Positions 1-8,499 of a stretch of 64,000 bases of DNA are shown in pieces (position 1 is the first letter of the stretch; each line of letters starts with the position of its first letter). The stretch lies in the NCBI GenBank assembly GCA_035940775.1, contig DASZEN010000017.1, forward strand, positions 1-64,000. The letters run 5' to 3'. Source of the DNA: DASQYE01 sp035940775. Lineage in GTDB: Bacteria > Acidobacteriota > Blastocatellia > Pyrinomonadales > Pyrinomonadaceae. A program made the position numbers and the translations under genes. The notes beneath the pieces are model-generated. The model worked only from the letters and a program-made list of their open reading frames with translations. It had not been told where the DNA came from and ran no database searches.

Positions 1-947
1 TTTTTACTGATATAGAATGCCGTTCGAGAGCGCCCGTTATTGATCGCAAGCAGCACGTCATGGCGTGCCGCTCTTTCTATGGTCGAGACATATTCGGCCC
101 CCGTTTTATCCGCGACATTTTCCGGCGCGCTCGCTGACCCCTTAGTATGGATCATGGCATTGATGTAGGCGATACGATCGTCCAGTTGCGGGTGATCGCT
201 ATAGAACAGCTTTAATCGCTCTCCCTCTATATCTTTCTTCAGGACTTTGAAGGCGTTGACCATCTCCGGTGTGGAGTAGCTTGCCCTGGCCAGTAGTTTC
301 AGGCCCTCAAGGTCGGCCTCGCGCTCAAGATCGCGGCTGTAGCCGAACATGCTCGCCTCCAAAATTAAAGGTGCGACGGAGGCTATCAGGTTGATGGTCA
401 TCCCGGCCGCCCCGCCGCCCGGCATCCAGAAGCCTACGGCCTGAATAATATTGATCGCCAGAACCTTCTTTCTATTGCTGCGGTTCTGCAAGTAGCTATG
501 ACGATTAAGAACGTGTACTGCTTCGTGGGCCAGAATGCTCGCCAGTTGCGCCTCGTTCTCTAATAAAGCGAGGAGCCCCATATTGATGTAGACGGTTCCG
601 TTGGGCAGCGCGAAAGCGTTCGGCACGGGGTCTCTGAGCATCCGGAATCGCCATTCCACATGCTCCAAATGCGTATCCGGCGGCACGACCGATTTCCCGA
701 CTCGATCCAAATAGCTGTTGAGGGCGTCGTCATTGTAAACAAGCCCCTCCTTCTCAAACCGCTTGTCCAGTAGCTTGACCTGCTCAAGCAAATCAAGATC
801 GACCTGAGTGAACTTGAAGGTCGCGCGCGCCTGTGCCGCCCCGCTGACGGGAACGGTCTGCCGGGAAGCCATCGCAGGCGCGGGGATAGACGCGAGACAG
901 AAACACAGGATTATAAGGGCAGCTTGATACCGCTTCGTTCCATACAT
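1..947 (-). CDS. M48-family zinc metalloprotease, exported (3' end outside window)
   Basis: This is the first ~315 codons of a gene that runs off the left edge. The zinc-binding motif HEAVH lies at about residues 141-145. The downstream zinc-ligand segment EREAD lies near residue 205, and together they mark an M48 (Ste24/BepA-like) peptidase. Residues ~5-25 form a hydrophobic signal sequence ending near PAPAMA, so the enzyme probably works in the periplasm, where this family takes part in protein quality control. The ATG at 947 is in frame with the zinc motif and has AAGG about 10 bases upstream; a second ATG at 943 is out of frame. The C-terminus, where many relatives carry TPRs, is not visible. 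Confidence 0.85.
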   Translation of the reverse strand, partial: MYGTKRYQAALIILCFCLASIPAPAMASRQTVPVSGAAQARATFKFTQVDLDLLEQVKLLDKRFEKEGLVYNDDALNSYLDRVGKSVVPPDTHLEHVEWRFRMLRDPVPNAFALPNGTVYINMGLLALLENEAQLASILAHEAVHVLNRHSYLQNRSNRKKVLAINIIQAVGFWMPGGGAAGMTINLIASVAPLILEASMFGYSRDLEREADLEGLKLLARASYSTPEMVNAFKVLKKDIEGERLKLFYSDHPQLDDRIAYINAMIHTKGSASAPENVADKTGAEYVSTIERAARHDVLLAINNGRSRTAFYISK

Positions 948-1270
948 TAGTTTGCTACCTTAGTAGGGGTTTGCTGATTGTCGAACGGTTGAGGGGAAAC
1001 GTCGGGAATCGCCAGGTGTTATGAAGTAACCGCCGTCACCGCCATTACAATACCAGACTTTATCGAAAAACTTAAACTCTCCGCCGAAGATAAGCGAGGA
1101 GGTGGCAACGGTTCAAACGCCGCGCGGTCTCGATGCAGTGGACGCGGCCACGTACGGCGTTCCCTTGAGTTCAAGCGGGTGGTTTTTTCAGGCCGGTTCG
1201 GGCAGCAAGTCTTTCACAACCGTTTGATGACCCTGCCATTTCGTGAACTGTATTTAAAGCGCAGTAGGGT
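948..1270. other. intergenic, no gene seen
   Basis: About 320 bases lie between the metalloprotease start and the end of the amidohydrolase gene. I see no convincing open reading frame, RNA gene or strong hairpin. Its 5' part should hold the promoter of the metalloprotease. Confidence 0.5.
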
Positions 1271-2599
1271 TTAGCAACCGGCGCGCTCTAATAAAAGCGC
1301 AGCCTCGCGCGCGGCTTCATCGATCACCTCGCGCTCGTCCATAGTCAATAGTTGGCGGTCGCGCATGACTACCTGACCGTCAATGATAACGGTCTTCACA
1401 TCGCTCGTCTGCGCCGCAAAGACGATGGTCGAGACGGGGTCTGAAGGGCGCGGCGTCAGGTGCACGTCATTCAAATCGATAACCGTGATGTCGGCGCGCT
1501 TTCCCGCTTCGAGACTCCCTATCTCGCCGTCGAGCCCGAGCGCACGCGCGCCGTCCATGGTCGCCATACGCAGCGCGCGACGCGCTGGCAGAGCGGCGGG
1601 CCCGCGCGAGACTTTTTGCAGCAGCGCGGCGGCGCGCATCTCCGTGAACATATCGAGCCGGTTGTTGCACGGCGCTCCGTCCGCGCCGAGCGAGACCGAG
1701 ACGCCGCGCTCAAGCAGCTCGTCTATGCGCGCGATGCCGGAGCCGAGCTTGAGATTGGACGACGGGCAGTGAAGCACGTGCGACCCCGTGCGGCGCAGCG
1801 TCTCTATTTCGGCATCATCGAGGTGAACGCAGTGGGCGAGCGCGACGTGACGGCCCGTCAACCCGAGCGAATCCAGATAGATGATGTTACGCAAACCCGT
1901 CTCGCGCTCGACCATTTCGATCTCGTCGCGATTTTCCGAGGCGTGCGTGTGCACCATCACACCGCGCTCGCGCGCCAGTCGCGCAACCTCTGACAGCAAC
2001 TCTCGCGTGCAACTGACGGCAAAGCGCGGCGCAAGGCAACAGCGTATGCGCCCGTCGGCACGATTATGCCATTCTTCTATGAGCGCGAGTGACGCGCGTA
2101 CAGAGGCTGCTGTATCTTCGTGAAGCGCGGCGGGGACATCGTCGCCCTTATCCATCATGCACTTGCCGATAGTGGCGCGAAAACCCGACTCCTCCGCCGC
2201 GCGTAAGGCTTCAACGGTGTGATTGACCGTCTCCATGGTGAGCGCGCAGGTCGTCCCGCCTTTAATCAACTCGGCGATTGCGAGCCGCGCCGAAGCCCTG
2301 ACGGACGCGGCCGTATGCGCGGCCTCCATCGGCCAGATGCGTTTCTTCAACCAGTCGATCAGGGGCAGGTCGTCGGCCGCGCCGCGAAAGAGCGTCTGGC
2401 AAAGATGTATATGAGTCTGCACGAAGCCGGGCACGACGACGCACCCGCCCGCGTCTATCACAACTTCAGCCTCAAGATCCCGATCTTCACCAACGCTCGC
2501 AATGCGCCCGTCTTCGATGCAGAGGTCGCCCGTCACGACCGAATCCATCTCGTCCATCGTGACGAGCGTGCCGCCTTTAATCAAAATAGAAGTCTTCAT
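1271..2599 (-). CDS. amidohydrolase, MtaD/SAH-deaminase type
   Basis: A 442-residue metal-dependent hydrolase of the amidohydrolase superfamily. The metal motif HIHLCQTLFRG (about residues 63-73) is typical of the 5-methylthioadenosine/S-adenosylhomocysteine deaminase and chlorohydrolase branch. Later ligands are HTHASENRDE (about 218), ALAHCVHLD and the Asp in SLGADGAP (about 305). The C-terminal segment GKRADITVIDL returns to the composite beta sandwich. The length is normal for the family. Relatives deaminate methylthioadenosine, SAH or guanine-like substrates in the cytosol; which one is used here cannot be told from sequence. It lies downstream of recA on the same strand with a 189-base gap. 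Confidence 0.85.
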   Translation of the reverse strand: MKTSILIKGGTLVTMDEMDSVVTGDLCIEDGRIASVGEDRDLEAEVVIDAGGCVVVPGFVQTHIHLCQTLFRGAADDLPLIDWLKKRIWPMEAAHTAASVRASARLAIAELIKGGTTCALTMETVNHTVEALRAAEESGFRATIGKCMMDKGDDVPAALHEDTAASVRASLALIEEWHNRADGRIRCCLAPRFAVSCTRELLSEVARLARERGVMVHTHASENRDEIEMVERETGLRNIIYLDSLGLTGRHVALAHCVHLDDAEIETLRRTGSHVLHCPSSNLKLGSGIARIDELLERGVSVSLGADGAPCNNRLDMFTEMRAAALLQKVSRGPAALPARRALRMATMDGARALGLDGEIGSLEAGKRADITVIDLNDVHLTPRPSDPVSTIVFAAQTSDVKTVIIDGQVVMRDRQLLTMDEREVIDEAAREAALLLERAGC

Positions 2600-2788
2600 G
2601 TGCGCGTCGAAGCTGAGCTTTTGTGGCCGTGCAAATTATGCTTTGGCCGGGCGCGGGCTGTAAAGAAAGAAACTTTCATTCCAATAAAGAGAGAAGCGCC
2701 CGGCGGCCGCTGGCGAGTAAGAAAATACTCTGCTGCCAACGACGACCGAACGCTTCCCTGTCGAGCACACCCGTCTATGAAAGGGCGC

Positions 2789-3901
2789 TTATTTCTTGTC
2801 GGCGGCGGCGGCCTTGCGGCCCGTCGTCGCCGGGGCAGTAGTAGTAGTAGTAGTAGCCTCGGTCTCCGTCACCTCTTCGGCGTTGTGGACGGGGATGCCG
2901 AGCGCCACCTTAACGTCCGTCTCGACGCGATTGAGCAGTTCCGCGTTATCGCGCAAAGTCTGCTTGGCGTTCTCGCGGCCCTGGCCGAGGCGCTCACCCT
3001 TGTAGGAGAACCACGCGCCGCTCTTCTCTATGACGCGATTGGCGACGCCCAGATCGACCAGATCGCCCTCGCGCGAAATGCCTTCGCCGTACATGATGTC
3101 GAACTCGCAATCGCGGAACGGCGGGGCCACCTTGTTCTTGACGACCTTAACCTTAGTGCGGTTGCCGATGGCACGGTCGCCGTCCTTGATCGCCCCGATG
3201 CGGCGGATGTCCAGGCGCAGCGAGGAATAGAACTTGAGCGCGCGCCCGCCCGTGGTCGTTTCCGGGCTGCCGAACATGACGCCTATCTTTTCGCGAATCT
3301 GGTTGATGAAAATAAAGCAGGTGTTGGACGAAGAGACAATCGCCGTCAGCTTTCTAAGAGCCTGCGACATCAGGCGGGCCTGCAAGCCCGGCAACGAATC
3401 GCCCATCTCACCGTCCAACTCGGCGCGCGGCACGAGCGCCGCCACGGAGTCGATCACGATCACGTCCACGCCGTTCGAGCGAACCAGCGCTTCGGCTATC
3501 TCCAATGCCTGCTCGCCATTATCCGGCTGCGAGATCAGCAGCCCGTCCACGTCCACGCCGAGCTTGCCCGCGTACTCCGCGTCCATCGCGTGCTCGGCGT
3601 CAATGTAGGCGGCCACACCGCCCGCCTTTTGCGCTTCGGCAACGATGTGGAGCGCGAGCGTGGTCTTGCCGGAGCTTTCCGGGCCGTAAATCTCCACGAT
3701 GCGACCGCGCGGCACGCCGCCCACGCCAATCGCCGCGTCCAAACTCAATGAGGTTGTAGAGATCGCCGGTATTTCTGAGACTTCACGCTCGCCCAGACGC
3801 ATGATCGATCCCTTGCCAAATTTCTTTTCAATGTTGAGCAGCGCCGCTTCTACCGCTTTACCGCGATCAGCGCTGGCTTTATCGTCTGCCATGACAAACA
3901 T
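2789..3901 (-). CDS. recA: recombinase RecA
   Basis: A 370-residue RecA, the DNA-dependent ATPase of strand exchange and SOS induction. Walker A GPESSGKTTLALH (about 75-87), Walker B DVIVIDSVAALVP and the loop-2 region FINQIREKIGVMFG are intact. Two starts are possible: ATG 3901 (MFVMADD) after GGAAGAAAGAG, or ATG 3892 (MADDKA), which matches the usual RecA N-terminus. The C-terminal tail holds a run of Thr codons (ACT repeated six times, + strand 2837-2854) before a Lys-rich end and is longer than usual. A weak TATACT -10-like box lies at 3984-3979 on the minus strand. I did not recognise a LexA box. Confidence 0.97.
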   Translation of the reverse strand: MFVMADDKASADRGKAVEAALLNIEKKFGKGSIMRLGEREVSEIPAISTTSLSLDAAIGVGGVPRGRIVEIYGPESSGKTTLALHIVAEAQKAGGVAAYIDAEHAMDAEYAGKLGVDVDGLLISQPDNGEQALEIAEALVRSNGVDVIVIDSVAALVPRAELDGEMGDSLPGLQARLMSQALRKLTAIVSSSNTCFIFINQIREKIGVMFGSPETTTGGRALKFYSSLRLDIRRIGAIKDGDRAIGNRTKVKVVKNKVAPPFRDCEFDIMYGEGISREGDLVDLGVANRVIEKSGAWFSYKGERLGQGRENAKQTLRDNAELLNRVETDVKVALGIPVHNAEEVTETEATTTTTTAPATTGRKAAAADKK

Positions 3902-4173
3902 CTCTTTCTTCCGTTCCTTTTCTCAAAGTGTTTTTGTTATCCAGAGCTTTTCTGCGGCCTGACACCACATCGAAAGCGAGTATAACATAGACGCCGCGAG
4001 AATGGAACAGCGTTTCACACGTGCAACAAATATATTTTTCAGCCCGAAAGGCATGCCCGGCAAACGGTTTCGCCGGGACTCCCCTGACCGTTAATGCGCC
4101 GGATCGGAATTGTGAGGCGGCGCTAAATATCGGAAGCGATATAGCACGCCCGAGACCGACCATGCAAGCCCGC

Positions 4174-4497
4174 TCAGGCGCGTAGAAGCTCTTCGGCGCG
4201 TCGCCCCGTGCGTTTCTCAAACTGCTCCGCGAGCGACGGCACGCCGCCCGCCGCCTCGTCGCGCGCCACTCTCTCGACGCGCCACATAGGGAAGAACAGA
4301 TCCGTCAGCCCTATAAAGGGCTCGTCATTCGCCACGGCGCGCGTCCAGTCGTCGAAAGCATTCAGGTCCAGGCCGCGCAGGAATATGCCAGCCGCGTTGA
4401 TCTCGTCGAGCAAGCCCCAGCACTTCTCGCGCGGGCTATGCAGGACGATCAGGATCCACGCGCCCGCCTCGATTCCCGTTTGACGTTTCTCCGTCAC
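4174..4497 (-). CDS. conserved-looking small protein of unknown function after trpA
   Basis: A 107-residue protein I do not recognise. I chose the GTG start at 4497 because GGAAGG precedes it by 6 bases. The longer open frame upstream only overlaps trpA in a second frame. The product is soluble and mildly acidic, with Trp-rich patches (AGAWILIVLHSPREKCWG near the N-terminus, FFPMWRVERVARDEA near residue 75). It ends EKRTGRRAEELLRA. It begins 46 bases after the trpA stop on the same strand and is probably the last gene of the trp transcript. Nothing in it suggests an enzyme active site. Confidence 0.6.
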   Translation of the reverse strand: MTEKRQTGIEAGAWILIVLHSPREKCWGLLDEINAAGIFLRGLDLNAFDDWTRAVANDEPFIGLTDLFFPMWRVERVARDEAAGGVPSLAEQFEKRTGRRAEELLRA

Positions 4498-4543
4498 TCT
4501 AAGCCTTCCGTTTCTCTTTACGAGTATCAGCTCTTTAGATTCC

Positions 4544-5335
4544 TTATCCGTCGGGCAACAGCCTGCGCGCAAACTCGCCCGTGCGTGCCACAGTATCAGG
4601 CGCTCCTGCCAATCTTTCAATCTCAGCGACGATTGCAGAGCCGACGACGGCAGCATCGGCGTAGCGCCAGACTTCGGCGACCTGTTCGGCGTTAGAGATG
4701 CCGAAGCCGACCGCGACCGGCAGTTCGGAAAAATGTCGCATGCGCTGGACGAGCCGTTCGGCATCGCTGCTCAGGTCGGCCCGTGCTCCGGTCACGCCCG
4801 CGCGCGAGACAGCGTAGATAAAGCCGCTGGCGCGCTCGGCCACCATCTTCAGGCGCGCGTCCGTAGAGGTCGGCGCAACCAGAAAGATCATATCGAGCCC
4901 ATTCGACCTGAGCCGTGCGGAAAACTCCCCGGCCTCTTCCGGCGAGAGGTCTGTGACGAGTACACCATCGACGCCCGCCGCGCGCGCCTCGTGGCTCAAA
5001 CGCTCCGCTCCGAAGCGGAGCAACGGATTGTAATAACTGAACAGGACGACGGGCACTGGCGTCTCATTTTGCGCCTCGGACACCACTTGCAGAATCTCTT
5101 CGAGGCCGAAGCCGTGCCGCAGGGCGCGCTCCGAGGCGCGTTGAATGACGGGCCCATCGGCCATCGGATCGCTGAACGGAACGCCAAGCTCGATGAGGGT
5201 CGCGCCCGCGCGCGCAAGCTCAATGAGAAGAGCGAGCGTCGTCTCAAGATCGGGATCGCCCGCCGTGATGAAAGGGATAAAGCCGCGCCTTCCCTCGCGC
5301 CGCAAACGCGCGAAGGCATCCGCGATGCGGCTCAC
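4544..5335 (-). CDS. trpA: tryptophan synthase alpha subunit
   Basis: A 263-residue TIM-barrel lyase that cleaves indole-3-glycerol phosphate to indole and glyceraldehyde-3-phosphate. The catalytic Glu is in IELGVPFSDPMADGP (about residues 48-62), which also holds the catalytic Asp. The phosphate-binding loops VSRAGVTGAR and VGFGISNAEQ are present. Its ATG overlaps the end of trpB by 4 bases, which indicates translational coupling and the usual alpha2-beta2 complex. The length is standard. Confidence 0.97.
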   Translation of the reverse strand: MSRIADAFARLRREGRRGFIPFITAGDPDLETTLALLIELARAGATLIELGVPFSDPMADGPVIQRASERALRHGFGLEEILQVVSEAQNETPVPVVLFSYYNPLLRFGAERLSHEARAAGVDGVLVTDLSPEEAGEFSARLRSNGLDMIFLVAPTSTDARLKMVAERASGFIYAVSRAGVTGARADLSSDAERLVQRMRHFSELPVAVGFGISNAEQVAEVWRYADAAVVGSAIVAEIERLAGAPDTVARTGEFARRLLPDG

Positions 5336-6552
5336 GGCCCCTCTCCGGCGAGCGCCTCGGCGACCGTGTTGACATCCTTATCGCCGCGCCCCGAAAGATT
5401 GATGATGAGTATCTGGTCGCGCCCAATCGCGGGCGCGACCTTGAGCGCGTGCGCGACGGCATGCGCCGATTCCAGCGCAGGAGTAATGCCTTCGAGCTGC
5501 GAAAGAAGACGAAAGGCCGAGAGCGCCTCGGCGTCCGAGGCCGAGACGTACCGGACGCGGCCCAGGTCATGCAGAAAGGCGTGCTCCGGCCCAATCGAGG
5601 GATAATCGAGCCCCGCCGAGATCGAATGAGTCGAAGCGATCTGCCCGCGCTCGTCCTGCAAGACGTAGCTCATCGTTCCCTGCAAGACGCCGGGCCGTCC
5701 GCCGCCGCTCGCTAGAAAGCGCGCCGCGTGCTCTCCCGGCCGGTCGCCGCTTCCGCCCGCTTCGACGCCGACCATCCCCACCCCTTCATCATTCAGGAAA
5801 GGATGAAAGAGGCCGATTGAGTTTGAGCCGCCGCCGACGCACGCCACCAGCAGGTCGGGCAGGCGTCCGCTCTCTCGCTCAAGAATCTGCGCGCGCGCCT
5901 CTCGCCCGATGACGCTCTGAAAATCCCTGACCATGAGCGGGTAAGGATGTGGGCCCAGGGCGCTGCCCAGCAAGTAGTAGGTGTCCGCCGGATTTGTCAC
6001 CCAATCGCGCAGCGCCTCGTTAATAGCATCTTTAAGGGTGCGCGAGCCCGCATCTACCTGGCGCACCTCGGCGCCGAGCAACTGCATCCGAAAGACGTTC
6101 AGCTTCTGGCGGCGCATATCCTCCGCGCCCATGTAGACGACGCATTCGAGCCCGAACAGCGCGCACACGGTCGCCGTCGCCACGCCATGTTGGCCCGCGC
6201 CCGTCTCCGCTATGATGCGCCGCTTATTCATACGGCGCGCGAGCAGAACCTGCCCGAGCGCATTGTTGATCTTGTGCGAGCCCGTGTGCGAGAGGTCTTC
6301 GCGCTTGAGATAAATGCGCGCGCCGCCAGCCTCCGCGGTCAGTCGCGCGGCATGAAAGAGCGGCGTCGGGCGTCCCGAATAATCGCGCAGCAGTGCGGCT
6401 AATTCCGCCTGGAAGTCCTGATCCGAGCGCGCCGCCTCGTAGGCCGCGCTCAAATCATTGAGCGCAGACATCAGCGTTTCCGGCACAAAGCGCCCGCCAT
6501 ACGGCCCCCAGTGTCCCTGCGCGTCGGGTTCTGTTTTCGTATCCCGGCCCAC
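5332..6552 (-). CDS. trpB: tryptophan synthase beta subunit
   Basis: A 406-residue PLP enzyme that condenses indole with serine. The PLP lysine lies in EDLSHTGSHKINNALGQ (about 93-109), the catalytic Glu in AETGAGQHG, and the phosphate-binding glycine loop in CVGGGSNSIG. The full-length, unbroken sequence resembles TrpB1 of the normal complex, and the 4-base overlap with trpA supports this. The gene upstream is a diguanylate cyclase rather than trpF; the 114-base gap may hold its own ribosome site or promoter. Confidence 0.97.
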   Translation of the reverse strand: MGRDTKTEPDAQGHWGPYGGRFVPETLMSALNDLSAAYEAARSDQDFQAELAALLRDYSGRPTPLFHAARLTAEAGGARIYLKREDLSHTGSHKINNALGQVLLARRMNKRRIIAETGAGQHGVATATVCALFGLECVVYMGAEDMRRQKLNVFRMQLLGAEVRQVDAGSRTLKDAINEALRDWVTNPADTYYLLGSALGPHPYPLMVRDFQSVIGREARAQILERESGRLPDLLVACVGGGSNSIGLFHPFLNDEGVGMVGVEAGGSGDRPGEHAARFLASGGGRPGVLQGTMSYVLQDERGQIASTHSISAGLDYPSIGPEHAFLHDLGRVRYVSASDAEALSAFRLLSQLEGITPALESAHAVAHALKVAPAIGRDQILIINLSGRGDKDVNTVAEALAGEGP

Positions 6553-6666
6553 TTTATTACCCTTCTCTTTCTCTCTCTGCCCCGGCGACGAAGGGCTCCG
6601 CTGATAGCGACTCGCGATGCTCTTCGCAATGTGCGCGCTCTCTCGGGCTGCATTGCCGCCGCCGTC

Positions 6667-7605
6667 TCAGGAGGCGGCGAGCGGCGACGCGACGATACTA
6701 CAGTTGCGGCCCTCTTCCTTGGCTCTGTAGAGCGCGGCGTCGCTGGCGGCATACAGAGTCCGCTCCGAACCGGCGTGGGACGGGCACGACGCGACGCCGA
6801 GGCTGACGGTCACCGTACCTATGCCTTCGAGCGGCTCGTGCGAGATGGTGAAGCGCAGGCGTTCGGCGGCGGCGATGGCTTTGGCGTCGTCCGCGCCCGC
6901 AAGGAGCAGCGCGAACTCTTCGCCGCCCAGGCGCGCCGCCGTATCGTTGTCGCGTGAAAGCTCGACCAGCGCGCTCGCGACGTGACGTATCACTACGTCG
7001 CCCGCCGAATGACCGTGCGCGTCATTGACCTTCTTCAAAAAATCTATGTCTACGAGGAGCAGCGCGCACGGCACATTATAGCGCCGCCATCTTTCAACTT
7101 CCTGGCCGAGCGCCGTGCGAAAGCGGCGGCGATTCGCCAGGCCGGTCAGGTAATCGCGGTCTGCCTCGGCGCGCAGGCGCTCCATCGTCCGCCTGAGCGC
7201 TACGAGCTGGGCCGTGCGCGCCAGGAGCAGCGCCTGTTCGGCGGGCACAGAGATGTAATCGAACGCCCCGACGCTGAGAGCGGCGCTACGTCGCGTGCCG
7301 GTCGCATCGCCCGCTCCGATCATGATGAGCGGCAGGCCGTCCTGCGTCTGCCCGAGGTTGCGCGCCAGTTCTTCCGCCCTGATGTCTCTCAAGTTTTCAT
7401 CGGCGATGACGACGTGCGGGCGCGTGCGCTGAAGCGAGACGAGCGCCGCCACGCCTCCCGAGACGCCGACCACGACGAAGCCCGCGCGCTCCAACGCCTC
7501 GGCGTAAGCCTTCATGGCCGGATCATCCGTGACCAGCAGGACTCTTCCCTGGTCACGCGCAGGGGGGGTGCGATCACTATTAACTGCTCGCGCTATGGCG
7601 CTCAT
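6667..7605 (-). CDS. receiver-GGDEF protein, probable diguanylate cyclase
   Basis: A 312-residue two-domain protein. Residues ~20-135 form a response-regulator receiver: RVLLVTDD is the acidic pocket and VVIADENL the probable phospho-acceptor Asp. The usual switch Lys before Pro is missing (DYISVP instead of the common KP), so phosphorylation signalling may be altered. Residues ~150-305 are a GGDEF domain with an intact active-site loop LGGEEFALLL, so c-di-GMP synthesis is expected. No RxxD inhibitory site is clear just ahead of the loop. It sits inside the trp cluster between trpF and trpB, an unusual neighbour with no evident link to tryptophan. Confidence 0.9.
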   Translation of the reverse strand: MSAIARAVNSDRTPPARDQGRVLLVTDDPAMKAYAEALERAGFVVVGVSGGVAALVSLQRTRPHVVIADENLRDIRAEELARNLGQTQDGLPLIMIGAGDATGTRRSAALSVGAFDYISVPAEQALLLARTAQLVALRRTMERLRAEADRDYLTGLANRRRFRTALGQEVERWRRYNVPCALLLVDIDFLKKVNDAHGHSAGDVVIRHVASALVELSRDNDTAARLGGEEFALLLAGADDAKAIAAAERLRFTISHEPLEGIGTVTVSLGVASCPSHAGSERTLYAASDAALYRAKEEGRNCSIVASPLAAS

Positions 7606-7761
7606 AAGGGTCGGGTTGATGGAGCCGGTTTTCGATCAGGTTTAAAGAAGATTGAGGGGACATTCCGGGAGCAAGGAAGATTTTGAATACTTTCGCGGAC
7701 GGCGCGCGCACACGGTTTGCGATTCACAATAATCAGGATAACCGATAAGGCGGGCATGGCG

Positions 7762-8388
7762 TCAAGGTTTAACACGGCGGGCGCGCCAGATAAAATCGCG
7801 GACGCGCGCAGCATCCTTTCGCCCCGGCGCGCATTCCAGACCGCTGCACGCATCGACCCCGTAAGGCTCGACCGCCGCCAACGCCTCTTCTATGTTATCA
7901 GGCGACAAACCGCCCGCCAGAAAAAGCTTCGGTATGAGAGCGCGCACCTTCCGCGCCACGCGCCAATCAATCGTGCGCCCCGTCCCGCCGCGCGCGTCCC
8001 TGTCCAGAGCATCGAGCAGGATCGCCTCCGTTTGATAGGCGGACGCGCTCTCGGGCCTGAATCCCTCGCCGACTCTCAGAGCCTTAATCACGAAGCGGTC
8101 GCCGAGCGCGCGGCAATACTCGGGCGACTCGTCGCCGTGTAATTGCACTGCGCCGACCGCCGCCTCGTCCGCCATGCGCGCCAGAGTCTCCGGCCTCTCC
8201 TCGTTGACGAAGATGCCGACGCTCAAAACCGTTTCGGGAAGGCGTTCGATGATCCGGCGGGCATCGGCGGGCGTGATGAAACGGGCGCTCAGGCGATAGA
8301 AGTTGAACCCGAGCGCGTCCGCGCCCGCATCGACCGCCACCAACGCGTCTTCCAGATTCGTGATACCGCAAACTTTGATTTTCACCAT
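7762..8388 (-). CDS. trpF: phosphoribosylanthranilate isomerase
   Basis: A 208-residue TIM barrel that catalyses the Amadori rearrangement of phosphoribosylanthranilate. The general-base Cys is in KVCGITNLEDA (residues ~4-14). The catalytic Asp region is VDACSGLECAPGRKD, with phosphate loop residues following LAGGLSPDN. Length is typical. It is separated from trpC by a 95-base spacer made largely of a polypurine inverted repeat. Confidence 0.95.
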   Translation of the reverse strand: MVKIKVCGITNLEDALVAVDAGADALGFNFYRLSARFITPADARRIIERLPETVLSVGIFVNEERPETLARMADEAAVGAVQLHGDESPEYCRALGDRFVIKALRVGEGFRPESASAYQTEAILLDALDRDARGGTGRTIDWRVARKVRALIPKLFLAGGLSPDNIEEALAAVEPYGVDACSGLECAPGRKDAARVRDFIWRARRVKP

Positions 8389-8418
8389 AAAAGTGCAGGA
8401 AGGATGAAAAAAGGGATG

Positions 8419-8499
8419 AGGGCGGCAGCGATGGGGGATGACAGGAATGCTTCCGTTGCTTGAATGCTTTTCTTATTCATCCCTCATCGCTGCCGCCCT
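8419..8499. repeat. polypurine inverted repeat, copy A (trpC/trpF junction)
   Basis: Two 23-base arms (8419-8441 and 8477-8499) are inverted copies with one mismatch and a 35-base loop. The purine arm is built of GGATGA/AGGG units. The right arm overlaps the last codons and the stop of trpC. The same vocabulary recurs at 24007-24094 and 54111-54153. As RNA it would form a long hairpin between trpC and trpF, which could act as a processing site or attenuator. Confidence 0.75.

Noticed and set aside
2219..3751. A 510-codon open frame on the plus strand opposite recA and the amidohydrolase
   Set aside because: It is an antisense shadow of high-GC coding in two real minus-strand genes. The translation is low-complexity Arg/Ala/His with no domains.
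3902..4173. Possible small gene upstream of recA on the minus strand (frame to 4220)
   Set aside because: The frame has no ribosome site, no known motif and odd composition. The region is better explained as the recA promoter and leader.
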